From: Candidatus Poribacteria bacterium WGA-3G | Lineage (GTDB): Bacteria; Poribacteria; WGA-4E; WGA-3G | Direction: 5' to 3' | DNA length: 64,000 bases | Assembly: GCA_000406005.1 (NCBI GenBank) | Contig: ASZN01000001.1 | Coordinates: 1 to 64,000 of the forward strand | Shown here: in pieces, positions 17,464 to 25,054 of the stretch | How positions within the stretch are numbered: position 1 is the first letter of the stretch | Layout: the number at the start of each line of letters is the position of its first letter | Position numbers and translations under genes: made by a program | Notes under the pieces: generated by a model | What the model was told of the DNA's origin: nothing | The model's input: the letters and a program-made list of their open reading frames with translations, nothing else | Database searches by the model: none

Positions 17464-17809
17464 CTGTAGCATAGGAGACCGTTAGCCTGTGATCTTCTTG
17501 TAGCATAGGCTGTTAGCCTGTGGTCTTCTTGTAGCATAGGCTGTTAGCCTGTGGTCTTCTTGTAGCATAGGCTGTTAGCCTGTGGCAAGTATCCGTTGTA
17601 GCATAGACTGTTAGCCTGTGGTCTTCTTGTAGCATAGGCTGTTAGCCTGTGTGCTTCTTGTAGCATAGGCTGTGTGGTCTTCTTGTAGCATAGACTGTTA
17701 GCCTGTGTGCTGTAGCATAGACTGTTAGTCTGTGGCACGCATCCGCTGTAGCATAGGAGATCGTTGGTTTCTTGTGGTCTTCCTGTAGCATAGACTGTTA
17801 GTCTGTGGC
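17464..17809. repeat. Array of 11 hairpin repeats, mostly 31-bp period
   Basis: The word TGTAGCATAGGCTGTTAGCC and its variants begin at 17464, 17499, 17530, 17561, 17597, 17628, 17659, 17684, 17711, 17747 and 17784. Spacing is exactly 31 where the joining TGTGGTCTTCT is intact. Each unit contains the hairpin AGGCT-gtt-AGCCT. Some units change to AGACT-gtt-AGTCT, which keeps the pairing. The same word forms the core of the element at 13747-13866. The array fills most of the 610-base gap between res and the ParA-like gene. Uniform joints and no unique spacers rule out CRISPR. Confidence 0.9.
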
Positions 17810-17832
17810 AGGTATTTCTCAATCCGTGATTT

Positions 17833-17864
17833 GCGGCGCACTCGCCCAAATGCGCCCTGCATTC
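17833..17864. repeat. Dispersed ~32-bp word, copy 2
   Basis: GCGGCGCACTCGCCCAAATG and the following bases to GCATTC repeat the word seen at 14556-14588; an inverted copy lies at 26887-26914. Confidence 0.6.
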
Positions 17865-17911
17865 AGACGACAATTGACAAAATATTTACACACCCAAAAC
17901 GCGAAAACTAC

Positions 17912-17941
17912 TTGACACATCATACCAATTGATGTTAAAAT
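17912..17941 (+). promoter_or_regulatory. Promoter of the ParA-HEPN pair with an internal palindrome
   Basis: TTGACA (17912-17917) and TAAAAT (17936-17941) are 18 bases apart, 50 bases before the ATG. Between them CATCA (17918-17922) and TGATG (17930-17934) form an inverted repeat, placed where a repressor would block polymerase. Autoregulation is common for ParA-type loci, but this is inference. Confidence 0.55.
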
Positions 17942-17991
17942 ATTAGACATCTTTTTACAAGTTTTCTCATTTTTGAGAGGGGAGTTGCATT

Positions 17992-19107
17992 ATGACAGCT
18001 TACGCATTCTGGAACAACAAGGGTGGGGTTGGCAAGAGTTTCCTAAGCTTTGTTGCAGCAACCGAATATGCTCGTACTTACCCGGACACCGATGTATATG
18101 TAATAGACTTGTGTCCACAGGCAAATGTCTCTGAGATGTTGCTATTGAATTCTGAAATCCTAGTGAATATTGACGAAGAAGAGTCATTTATTGAGTACGA
18201 AGTGTTTCGCAAAGATTATGACGCAATATACAAATTGATCGGGAAAACACCTCGTGCAACGGTTGCAGGTTACCTTGAAGCTCGGCTGAATTCTCCATTC
18301 AAGCCAATTGAGAATGTATCTCCTTATGTGTGTCGTCCACAAGACTTCAACCGGAAACTTCCAACCAATTTACTTTTGGTATGCGGCGACTATCTGTTGG
18401 AAATCCTTTCAGAAGCAATTCGTCAGACATCTCAACTTCCTGTTCCTGTAGATGCATGGAAACAAGTTGTCAGTTGGATTAAAGATCTAACAATTGCACT
18501 GCGTCAGAAAAGTGGCAACAGAAATACGCTCTTTATTCTTGATTGTAATCCGAGTTTCGCTATCTATACGCAATTGGCTCTTGCTGCGGCCGAAAACCTT
18601 ATTGTTCCTTTTACCCCTGATGATAGTTCGCGGCGAGCCGTAGAAAATGTCATTGCCCTGCTTTACGGCAGAGGTACGAGTGATCGAAAGATAGAGACGT
18701 ATGCAAGAATTAACTTTGCTAATAGAGCACAAGCAGAAGGGTTAGATATTCCGAAACTTCACACCTTCGTCAGTAATCGAGTAACTCTCTATCGTGGTAA
18801 AGCAAGCAAGGCTTTTGAGGCAGTAAACGAATCTATCAAAAAAACATTGAATACACTTGAGGAAACAATGGGGACACTTCACAAAAAACATCGCCAAATC
18901 TATGCAATGCCTAAGGAGTTACCGAGCGAAAGATTCATTGAGATACCAGACTATCACAGTGCATGTGTAATTATGACAGTGAAAGGGATACCCTTAGGTA
19001 GCCTTCAAGCTGGACCGAATTGGATTCACGGTAAACAGGTTCAACTTAATTCTGAACCTTTAGAGAAATATCGAAAAGCACTCACCGAATTTGTAAATTG
19101 TCTTTAA
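17992..19107 (+). CDS. ParA/MinD-like ATPase
   Basis: The 371-residue protein starts with the deviant Walker A motif KGGVGKS (10-16), followed by a Walker A' segment YVIDLCPQAN (about 36-45) and Walker B-like FILDCNPS (about 176-183). VPFTPDDSSRRAVENV is the usual ParA switch region. It is about 100 residues longer than minimal ParA. A strong GAGGGGAG ribosome binding site precedes the ATG. There is no ParB gene or parS-like site; the partner is a HEPN-type gene 9 bases downstream. AT-rich codons set it apart from res and mod. A defence or regulatory ATPase is more likely than a partition protein; that is inference from context. Confidence 0.8.
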   Translation: MTAYAFWNNKGGVGKSFLSFVAATEYARTYPDTDVYVIDLCPQANVSEMLLLNSEILVNIDEEESFIEYEVFRKDYDAIYKLIGKTPRATVAGYLEARLNSPFKPIENVSPYVCRPQDFNRKLPTNLLLVCGDYLLEILSEAIRQTSQLPVPVDAWKQVVSWIKDLTIALRQKSGNRNTLFILDCNPSFAIYTQLALAAAENLIVPFTPDDSSRRAVENVIALLYGRGTSDRKIETYARINFANRAQAEGLDIPKLHTFVSNRVTLYRGKASKAFEAVNESIKKTLNTLEETMGTLHKKHRQIYAMPKELPSERFIEIPDYHSACVIMTVKGIPLGSLQAGPNWIHGKQVQLNSEPLEKYRKALTEFVNCL

Positions 19108-19116
19108 GGGTCCCTT

Positions 19117-19719
19117 GTGCCATCACCAGCAGCATTGAGATATAGGACTACAGTAGAGCGTATACAGACACTTCGCAGGACCGCAACGGACAAGCGTTTA
19201 CGCCCGATGTCGCGTGATGAGATACAGGTTTACTATCACGCAGCACTTACAAGTTACGTCGCAGCGTGGAATGCATACATAGATAACTTAGTGCGTAATT
19301 TCTATGATGTAATAGCAGATTCCGCGAATCCAAAATTTGATGCCATACACACACTCGCCAAAGGCACAGTAGAAAACGCTTTGAGAAGATTCAATACGCC
19401 AAATTGGGAAAACACACGCAATATCTTCAATCAATACACCGGATACGATCCTATCAACGACTGGGGTGGATCTCAAGCGAATATGAATCTCCAACAGGTA
19501 CAGCAACGATTAAATGAGATATTACGGGTACGCCATACTCTTGCACACGGTTCTGATATGCCCGCTTACAATTGGATACAATCACCGAGTGGACGGGTAA
19601 GACTAACGAGTAAAGCCATTCAAGAAACTGAGGCATTCTTCAAAAATCTTGTTAAGGCTACTGATAAGGGCATGAAAGCACATATTGAGACAACTTACGG
19701 GCTTACCAGCATCTGGTGA
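19117..19719 (+). CDS. HEPN-like protein, possible RNase (RiboL-PSP-HEPN type)
   Basis: This 200-residue, mostly helical protein ends its core in R139-H-T-L-A-H144 within EILRVRHTLAHGSD. That is the R-x4-6-H motif that forms the RNase site of HEPN toxins and defence effectors. The upstream helix YYHAALTSYVAAWNAYIDNLV fits the first HEPN helix. The start is GTG with AAGGG at 19106-19110, only 9 bases after the ParA-like stop, so the two are co-translated. It could be the effector and the ATPase its sensor or regulator. No antitoxin such as MNT is visible. The HEPN call rests on motif and helix pattern. Confidence 0.6.
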   Translation: MPSPAALRYRTTVERIQTLRRTATDKRLRPMSRDEIQVYYHAALTSYVAAWNAYIDNLVRNFYDVIADSANPKFDAIHTLAKGTVENALRRFNTPNWENTRNIFNQYTGYDPINDWGGSQANMNLQQVQQRLNEILRVRHTLAHGSDMPAYNWIQSPSGRVRLTSKAIQETEAFFKNLVKATDKGMKAHIETTYGLTSIW

Positions 19720-19795
19720 TTAATGCCAGATTGGCAGGATTCACATTGTTTTTTGAAGGAATACTATAGCAAGAATTACGCTCATTTCTGTCTTT

Positions 19796-19860
19796 CGCTC
19801 CAGCAGAGCGATATGTCTATAGCACGGAGGAGTTTGAAGTCTTCCGCTCCAGCGGAGCGG
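19796..19860. repeat. Two related hairpins of the CGCTCCAGCNGAGCG type
   Basis: CGCTC-cagca-GAGCG (19796-19810) followed by ATATGTCTATAGCA, and CCGCTCC-agc-GGAGCGG (19844-19860) followed by TATGTGG, are two versions of one hairpin word. The base change in one arm is matched in the other. They fill the 218-base gap before the next gene. Confidence 0.65.
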
Positions 19861-19937
19861 TATGTGGTTTATTGAAAATTTAAAAGGGATTTGGTCAGCG
19901 GGTCAAACGCGATCTTTTTAAATGAGGAATAGAAAAA

Positions 19938-20384
19938 ATGATGGAACCCATCCGCGGAAAAGTCGCACGCGTCCTTAACGGACAAGAAATCGTAATAAAC
20001 GCCGGAATTGTAGATGGCGTAACTGTTGGCATGGACTTCAATGTAATGGACACCAACGGTGAAGATATAAAAGACCCCGATACCAATGAAGTCTTAGGCT
20101 CTATTGAACGACCAAAAATTAGAGTACGGGTTATCCATGCACAAGAAAAATTAGCTGTGGCAGCGTCTCCTCGATCAAAAAGAGTGAAACCTGACATCTT
20201 AACGGACTTAGTTGACTCGGCGATACCGACCCTTGGGCCAGTTGCCCGATCTCTTATAGTAACCCCTCGAAAACCGTATGCGTCTCCGCAGAAAACAGCG
20301 AAAACTGCACACGCGCTTGATAATAAAGATACCGGTGTGAAAATCGGAGATCCCGTCGTTCAAGTCATAGAAAAAACGGAATAG
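19938..20384 (+). CDS. Small beta-rich protein with FlgT-C-like domain
   Basis: The first 75 residues of this 148-residue protein have the pattern GKVARVLNGQEIVINAGIVD, then GVTVGMDFNVMD and DPDTNEVLGSIERPKIRVRV. This resembles the small beta-barrel domain known from the FlgT C-terminus and many stand-alone cytosolic proteins. The rest is Lys/Pro-rich and ends in VKIGDPVVQVIEK, a possible second half of the barrel. There is no signal peptide. It ends 4 bases before mod, so the two are translationally linked. No function is assigned; a role with the methyltransferase is possible only by position. Confidence 0.7.
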   Translation: MMEPIRGKVARVLNGQEIVINAGIVDGVTVGMDFNVMDTNGEDIKDPDTNEVLGSIERPKIRVRVIHAQEKLAVAASPRSKRVKPDILTDLVDSAIPTLGPVARSLIVTPRKPYASPQKTAKTAHALDNKDTGVKIGDPVVQVIEKTE

Positions 20385-20388
20385 GACT

Positions 20389-22635
20389 ATGCCACGACTC
20401 ACCGAACAAGAACAACAAGAAATCATCCGCTTCATCGAGGCAGACAAACCGCTGCCCGACAAATATCGCTTTCTGCTGTTTGAAGACAAGCGCGAAGTCG
20501 AACTCGTCTGGAACGGCAAAACCAACGAAGTCTGCAACATCGTCCTCCCATTTCAGACAATTGAGCAGGTAGACGAACCCCGCGCCGAAAAACCCTCTGA
20601 AGACAATCAGCAACTCGGTCTGTTTGACACACGCGGCCGCCAACGCAAAGGTTGGACGAACAAACTGATTTGGGGCGACAACAAACTGGTTTTATCATCA
20701 CTCAAGAACGGACCCCTGCGCGACGAGATTGAAGCACAAGGTGGACTCAAACTCATCTATATCGATCCACCCTTTGACGTAGGCGCGGATTTTTCCATGG
20801 ATATCGAAATTGGCGAGGAAACCTTTACCAAAGATCCAAATATCCTTGAAGAAATCGCCTACCGGGATACTTGGGGCAAAGGCGCGGATTCCTTCATCGC
20901 TATGATCTATGAGAGGATTAGCCTCATGTACGATCTGCTCGCGAAGGATGGAAGTATTTATGTGCATTGTGATTGGCGCGCAAGTGGTTACATACGACTG
21001 GTTTTGGATGAGATCTTTGGCAAAGATCACTTTCATAACGAAATTATATGGCAAGGGGCAATCGGAGATACTTCCGCTAAAAACAAAAAATTTATCAAAT
21101 CTCACGAGACGCTATTTTTCTACCGCAAAGATGGGCTATTATGGAACGACGTATTTCAGGAATATAGCAAAGCCAGCAAAAAACTCTATCGCTTCAGCGA
21201 CGAAAACGGATTATACCAAATGGGCCCCGTTGATAACCCCGGTGGTGGCGGTTATGTTTATGATCTCGGTTATGAAGAAAAGGCCCCGACTGGAGGCTAC
21301 AGAATGCCTCTTGAAACAGCACTTCAATGGATTGAAAATGGTGAACTGGTTATTGAAAAAGGCAAAGTTCCCAGACGCAAGTTGTACATGAGCGAGGGGG
21401 TCAGATGCCGTGATGTTTGGGTTGACATAAGAGCTACTCAAGGTAGTGAATATTTGAAATATCCAACCCAGAAACCTGAAGCTTTATTACAAAGAATCAT
21501 CAAGGCATCTTCCAATGAGGGGGATCTCGTCGCTGACTTCTTCTGCGGTTCCGGTACCACCGCTGCCGTTGCTGAAAAACTCGGCCGCAAGTGGATTGCT
21601 ACTGACCTCGGTAAGTTCGCCATCCATACCACACGCAAGCGAATGATAGGCGTCCAGCGTCAACTCAAAGCAGATGGTGAAGACTACCGCGCCTTTGAAA
21701 TCCTCAATCTCGGAAAATACGAACGGCAGCACTACATCGGTGTCAATCCGAACCTACGCGAAGCTGAACAGCAGCAGCAATCAACAGAGAAAGAAAAAGC
21801 GTTTATTGATCTCATCCTGCGCGCTTACGCTGCCGAGAAAACAGACGGTTTCACCAATTTTCAGGGCAAAAAAGCAGGAAAACTTGTCGCAGTCGGTCCC
21901 ATCAATCTACCGGTGACGCGCCTGTTCGTGGAAGAAATTATCCTTGAATGCCGCAAGCATCAGATTACGCGTGTAGACGTTCTCGGTTTTGAGTTTGAGA
22001 TGGGACTGTTCCCCAACGTCCTGGATGAGGCAAAAAGCAAAGGCATCAACATCGCACCGAAATTCATTCCCGCCGAGGTTTTCGACAAACGCGCAGTAGA
22101 GCAAGGGCAAGTGGTGTTCCACGACATGGCATTTATTGATGTCAAACCCAATATCACAGCAGAGGAAAAAGACAAACCGGCGACCGTAGCAGTGGAATTA
22201 ACCGATTTTTCCGTCTCTTATTCACAAGACTCTGTTTCTCAGGCTGAACAAAAACTCACAAGAAAGGGCAGTCGGATTGTAGTGGAACAGGGACAGGTTG
22301 TAAAGGTAAGCAGAGATGCCGATGGCAAATATAGCCGTGAAGTCTTGACGAAAGAGTGGACAGACTGGATTGACTACTGGTCCGTCGATTTTGACTTTGA
22401 GAGCAAACGCGAAATTATCCGCGTGCAAGATCCAGACACCGGTGAATGGCAGGAGCAATGGACAGGCGATTACGTCTTTGAAAATGAGTGGCAAAGCTTC
22501 CGTACCAAGAAAGACCGCTCGTTAGAACTAACCAGCATCGCCCACGAATGCGAACCCGGCCCCCGCAAACTCGCTATCAAAGTCGTAGACATCTTCGGCA
22601 ATGATACGATGACAATTGTAGAGGTATTGGTGTGA
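20389..22635 (+). CDS. Type III DNA methyltransferase Mod subunit
   Basis: Mod recognises the target and methylates adenine N6 with SAM; it also gives specificity to Res. The order is catalytic motif IV first (IDPPFDVGADF, about 125-135), then a target-recognition segment, then SAM-binding motif I (ADFFCGSGTTAAVAEKLG, about 382-399), which is the beta-class arrangement. The 748 residues include a long C-terminal part typical of type III Mod, ending FGNDTMTIVEVLV. It lies downstream of its likely partner res (14697-17381), with three genes between. The last codons share 17 identical bases with the end of the next gene. Confidence 0.88.
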   Translation: MPRLTEQEQQEIIRFIEADKPLPDKYRFLLFEDKREVELVWNGKTNEVCNIVLPFQTIEQVDEPRAEKPSEDNQQLGLFDTRGRQRKGWTNKLIWGDNKLVLSSLKNGPLRDEIEAQGGLKLIYIDPPFDVGADFSMDIEIGEETFTKDPNILEEIAYRDTWGKGADSFIAMIYERISLMYDLLAKDGSIYVHCDWRASGYIRLVLDEIFGKDHFHNEIIWQGAIGDTSAKNKKFIKSHETLFFYRKDGLLWNDVFQEYSKASKKLYRFSDENGLYQMGPVDNPGGGGYVYDLGYEEKAPTGGYRMPLETALQWIENGELVIEKGKVPRRKLYMSEGVRCRDVWVDIRATQGSEYLKYPTQKPEALLQRIIKASSNEGDLVADFFCGSGTTAAVAEKLGRKWIATDLGKFAIHTTRKRMIGVQRQLKADGEDYRAFEILNLGKYERQHYIGVNPNLREAEQQQQSTEKEKAFIDLILRAYAAEKTDGFTNFQGKKAGKLVAVGPINLPVTRLFVEEIILECRKHQITRVDVLGFEFEMGLFPNVLDEAKSKGINIAPKFIPAEVFDKRAVEQGQVVFHDMAFIDVKPNITAEEKDKPATVAVELTDFSVSYSQDSVSQAEQKLTRKGSRIVVEQGQVVKVSRDADGKYSREVLTKEWTDWIDYWSVDFDFESKREIIRVQDPDTGEWQEQWTGDYVFENEWQSFRTKKDRSLELTSIAHECEPGPRKLAIKVVDIFGNDTMTIVEVLV

Positions 22636-22679
22636 AATTGCCACCCAAATATAAAAAATATTTTCTAAGGAGATAACCC

Positions 22680-23069
22680 GTGTCAAAAAATATTAGAATA
22701 TCCATGTTTGAAGTTGTGGGCAGTCCTTTTTGCGTCGCCTCCGACGATGGACAAAAGATTTATGACTGCCTTGATGCCGCTCTTAAAGCGGATCAAGAGG
22801 TTGTACTCTCGTTTCATAATGTTACGGCCCTAACTGGGGCTTTCTTAAGTACCGCGATCGGTCAGTTATATGGCACATTCAGTGAAGAAAAAATCCAATC
22901 TCTGTTGAAGGTAGAGGATGCAAAGCCAGATGATCTTGGATTGTTGAGGAGTGCTGTTAACAATGCCAAGTTGTACTTCAAAAACCCGGAACGATTCAAC
23001 CAAGCGATACGAGAAGTCATGGGCGATGATGACGATGACATAACGACAATTGTAGAGGTATCAATATGA
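22680..23069 (+). CDS. STAS-like DUF4325 protein
   Basis: The 129-residue protein has the DUF4325 pattern: EVVLSFHNVTALTGAFLSTA followed by a helix, like the STAS fold of anti-sigma-factor antagonists. The start is GTG with a strong TAAGGAG (22666-22672) 7 bases upstream. It is 44 bases after mod, and its stop overlaps the start of the next gene by 4 bases (ATGA). The C-terminus is an acidic run (DDDDD) then TIVEVSI. The DNA for that end repeats 17 bases from the end of mod. It may act as a regulator or adaptor for the ATPase. Confidence 0.7.
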   Translation: MSKNIRISMFEVVGSPFCVASDDGQKIYDCLDAALKADQEVVLSFHNVTALTGAFLSTAIGQLYGTFSEEKIQSLLKVEDAKPDDLGLLRSAVNNAKLYFKNPERFNQAIREVMGDDDDDITTIVEVSI

Positions 23070-24472
23070 GCTTGACAGTACGCTTAAAAAACATTGGAAT
23101 CCTAAAGCAGGCAGAATTCTCGCTGGGGGATTTGACGATTATTTGTGGTGAAAATAACACAGGCAAAACCTATGCCACCTATGCCTTGTACAGTTTTTTG
23201 GAATCCTGGCGTAAATTTATCAACATTCCAATTGATCATGACCATATCCATAATTTGCTTACGGATGGTGCCGTTAAGATTAATCTGGCACAATATATCG
23301 AAAAGGCCAATCAGATGCTTGCAGAGGCATGTAAAAGGTACCCTGAGCAATTGGATAAAATTTTTGCAGCCTCTGAGGGTACATTTCAGAACAGTGAATT
23401 TCACATTGAACCAAGCACGATTCACTTGCAAGATCACGGATTCAAGCACGAAACGAAAATTAATCAAGAACCGTTTCTTATTGCTTCAAAGGAAAAAGGG
23501 AGTGAGGAGTTAGTATTTACTTTAGTTGTTGACAGAAAAAGCAGCCCGGGAATTGAATCCATTTTTGCAGAGGATGCCATGGGTCGTATAATCTGCGATG
23601 CCATTTTTTTTAATTCTTTTCCCAGACCTTTTATTTCCTCAGCCGAGCGTACCGGGGTCGCGGTTTTTCGCAAGGAACTCAATTTTGCTCGGAACCGACT
23701 CGTTGAAGAAATGGGACAAGCGGATCAAAAGGCCGATCTAAGAGAATTGCTATTCAAAGCGTACCAAAATTATCCTGAACCAGTAGAAGACAATGTTAAC
23801 TTTACTCGCCAACTTGAAGATATTGGAAAAAGAAAGAGTTTCATCGCCAAAGAACATCCTGACATCTTGGAAGACTTTGCGGATATTATCGGCGGTCAAT
23901 ATGTTATCACCCAAAACGATCAACTCCACTATATTCCCAAAGGCACGCGTTTGAAACTAACGATGGTTGAAAGCTCCAGTGCTGCGCGCGCCCTCTTAGA
24001 CCTCAGCTTTTATTTGAGTTATATCGCCCAAAAAGGTGATCTGCTCATGGTAGACGAACCGGAGTTAAGCTTGCATCCTGAAAACCAACGCCGTATCGCC
24101 AGACTCTTTGCGCGACTTGTGAATTTAGGGGTCAAAGTCTTCATAACCACCCACAGCGATTACATTGTCAAGGAACTCAATACCCTCATCATGCTCAACC
24201 ATGACAAGCCACACCTGAAAAGAGTTGCCGAGGAAAACGGCTATCAGGACAGTGAATTGATTAATGCTGATCAAGTCAAATTATACATGACGAAAGAAAA
24301 GTTGATGCCATTGGAAGAAGGACAGAAAAGGCGGAGAAGAGGATATACACTCGTTCCAGCTGATATTGATCCTGAGTTCGGCATTGAAGTCGACAGTTTT
24401 GACAAAACGATTGATGACATGAATAGAATTCAGCGCGACATTGTATGGGGAGCAGAGCAATCGAGTGAATGA
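23066..24472 (+). CDS. AAA/OLD-like ATPase (AAA_15 type)
   Basis: This 468-residue SMC/ABC-like ATPase has Walker A GENNTGKT (28-35). The signature region is around VESSSAARALLDLSFYLSYI, Walker B is LLMVDEPELSLHPENQ (about 325-340), and the switch His is in VFITTHSDYI. The spacing resembles OLD-family and AAA_15 defence ATPases that work with a separate effector. No TOPRIM domain is obvious after the ATPase core. It overlaps the DUF4325 gene by 4 bases and the next gene as well, so the three are expressed together. An anti-phage role is inferred from the type III R-M neighbours. Confidence 0.8.
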   Translation: MSLTVRLKNIGILKQAEFSLGDLTIICGENNTGKTYATYALYSFLESWRKFINIPIDHDHIHNLLTDGAVKINLAQYIEKANQMLAEACKRYPEQLDKIFAASEGTFQNSEFHIEPSTIHLQDHGFKHETKINQEPFLIASKEKGSEELVFTLVVDRKSSPGIESIFAEDAMGRIICDAIFFNSFPRPFISSAERTGVAVFRKELNFARNRLVEEMGQADQKADLRELLFKAYQNYPEPVEDNVNFTRQLEDIGKRKSFIAKEHPDILEDFADIIGGQYVITQNDQLHYIPKGTRLKLTMVESSSAARALLDLSFYLSYIAQKGDLLMVDEPELSLHPENQRRIARLFARLVNLGVKVFITTHSDYIVKELNTLIMLNHDKPHLKRVAEENGYQDSELINADQVKLYMTKEKLMPLEEGQKRRRRGYTLVPADIDPEFGIEVDSFDKTIDDMNRIQRDIVWGAEQSSE

Positions 24473-25016
24473 TATTGCCATCTTAAAGAAAATGTTGAGT
24501 GAGGGTGCCCAAGTTCCCTTACAACAAGCAGCCGGGAAAACTTCTGTAGAACTAAAAGACAAAAAAACCACTGTGGAAATCACAGAACTTCCTGATGACT
24601 CAATTGTTATCAAACCAGACTACTTTAAGCCACCCAATATCCTAAAGAGTTTAAAGGGGCAACTTAAACGGGCTGATTTTGCTATAGTGTCCAATGCGGA
24701 GAAAAATAAGTGGATTATCTGTATTGAAACACAAAAAGCGACTGGTAAAGACTCAGAAGAGGTTGAACAACAATTGAGAGGGGCACAATGCCTTATCGGT
24801 TACTGTAAATGTATAGGAAAATCCTTCTGGCAATCGAAAAATTTTCTTGATGGTTACCAGTACAGGTTCGTAAGCATTGTAAATATTAACGTTGACAAGC
24901 AAACTACGCGCTTCTACAAGCCCAAAAACCAGCCCAAAAAGAAGTTGCATGACAGCCCCGAAGATTTCCGAGAAATCCAAGGGCATCAAAGTCTTCATTT
25001 CAATCAACTGACTTGA
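24441..25016 (+). CDS. Small partner protein, possible PD-(D/E)XK-like nuclease
   Basis: I do not recognise a named family. The 191-residue protein has a central core RADFAIVSN (about 77-85), then KWIICIETQKATG (90-102) and a helix EEVEQQLRGAQCLIGYC. This is the strand-Asp, strand-Glu-x-x-Lys, helix-Gln order of PD-(D/E)XK nucleases, with D79, E96 and K99 as candidate residues; the usual ExK is spaced as ExxK here. The ATG overlaps the ATPase gene by 32 bases. A GTG at 24465, with GGGGAG 12 bases upstream, is an equally good start. Overlap implies coupling to the ATPase, so it could be the effector. Confidence 0.55.
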   Translation: MYGEQSNRVNDIAILKKMLSEGAQVPLQQAAGKTSVELKDKKTTVEITELPDDSIVIKPDYFKPPNILKSLKGQLKRADFAIVSNAEKNKWIICIETQKATGKDSEEVEQQLRGAQCLIGYCKCIGKSFWQSKNFLDGYQYRFVSIVNINVDKQTTRFYKPKNQPKKKLHDSPEDFREIQGHQSLHFNQLT

Positions 25017-25054
25017 TGACCGTTTCTGATAGCATAAAACATGGAGCAAAAATA

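Noticed and set aside
17464..17809. CRISPR array
   Set aside because: The repeats have no unique spacers. Joints between units are the same short TGTGGTCTTCT-type sequence, and no cas gene is near.
17274..17873. Minus-strand open frames across the repeat array
   Set aside because: They translate the hairpin repeats into periodic peptides (AYAT, LCYK types) and have no ribosome binding site; they are an artefact of repeat period.
17992..19107. Plasmid-type partition locus
   Set aside because: Only the ATPase is present. There is no ParB-like gene, no iteron or parS-like cluster and no replication gene.
23066..24472. Full OLD nuclease with TOPRIM domain
   Set aside because: The protein ends about 130 residues after Walker B, and I see no TOPRIM acidic motifs; it is an ATPase alone.
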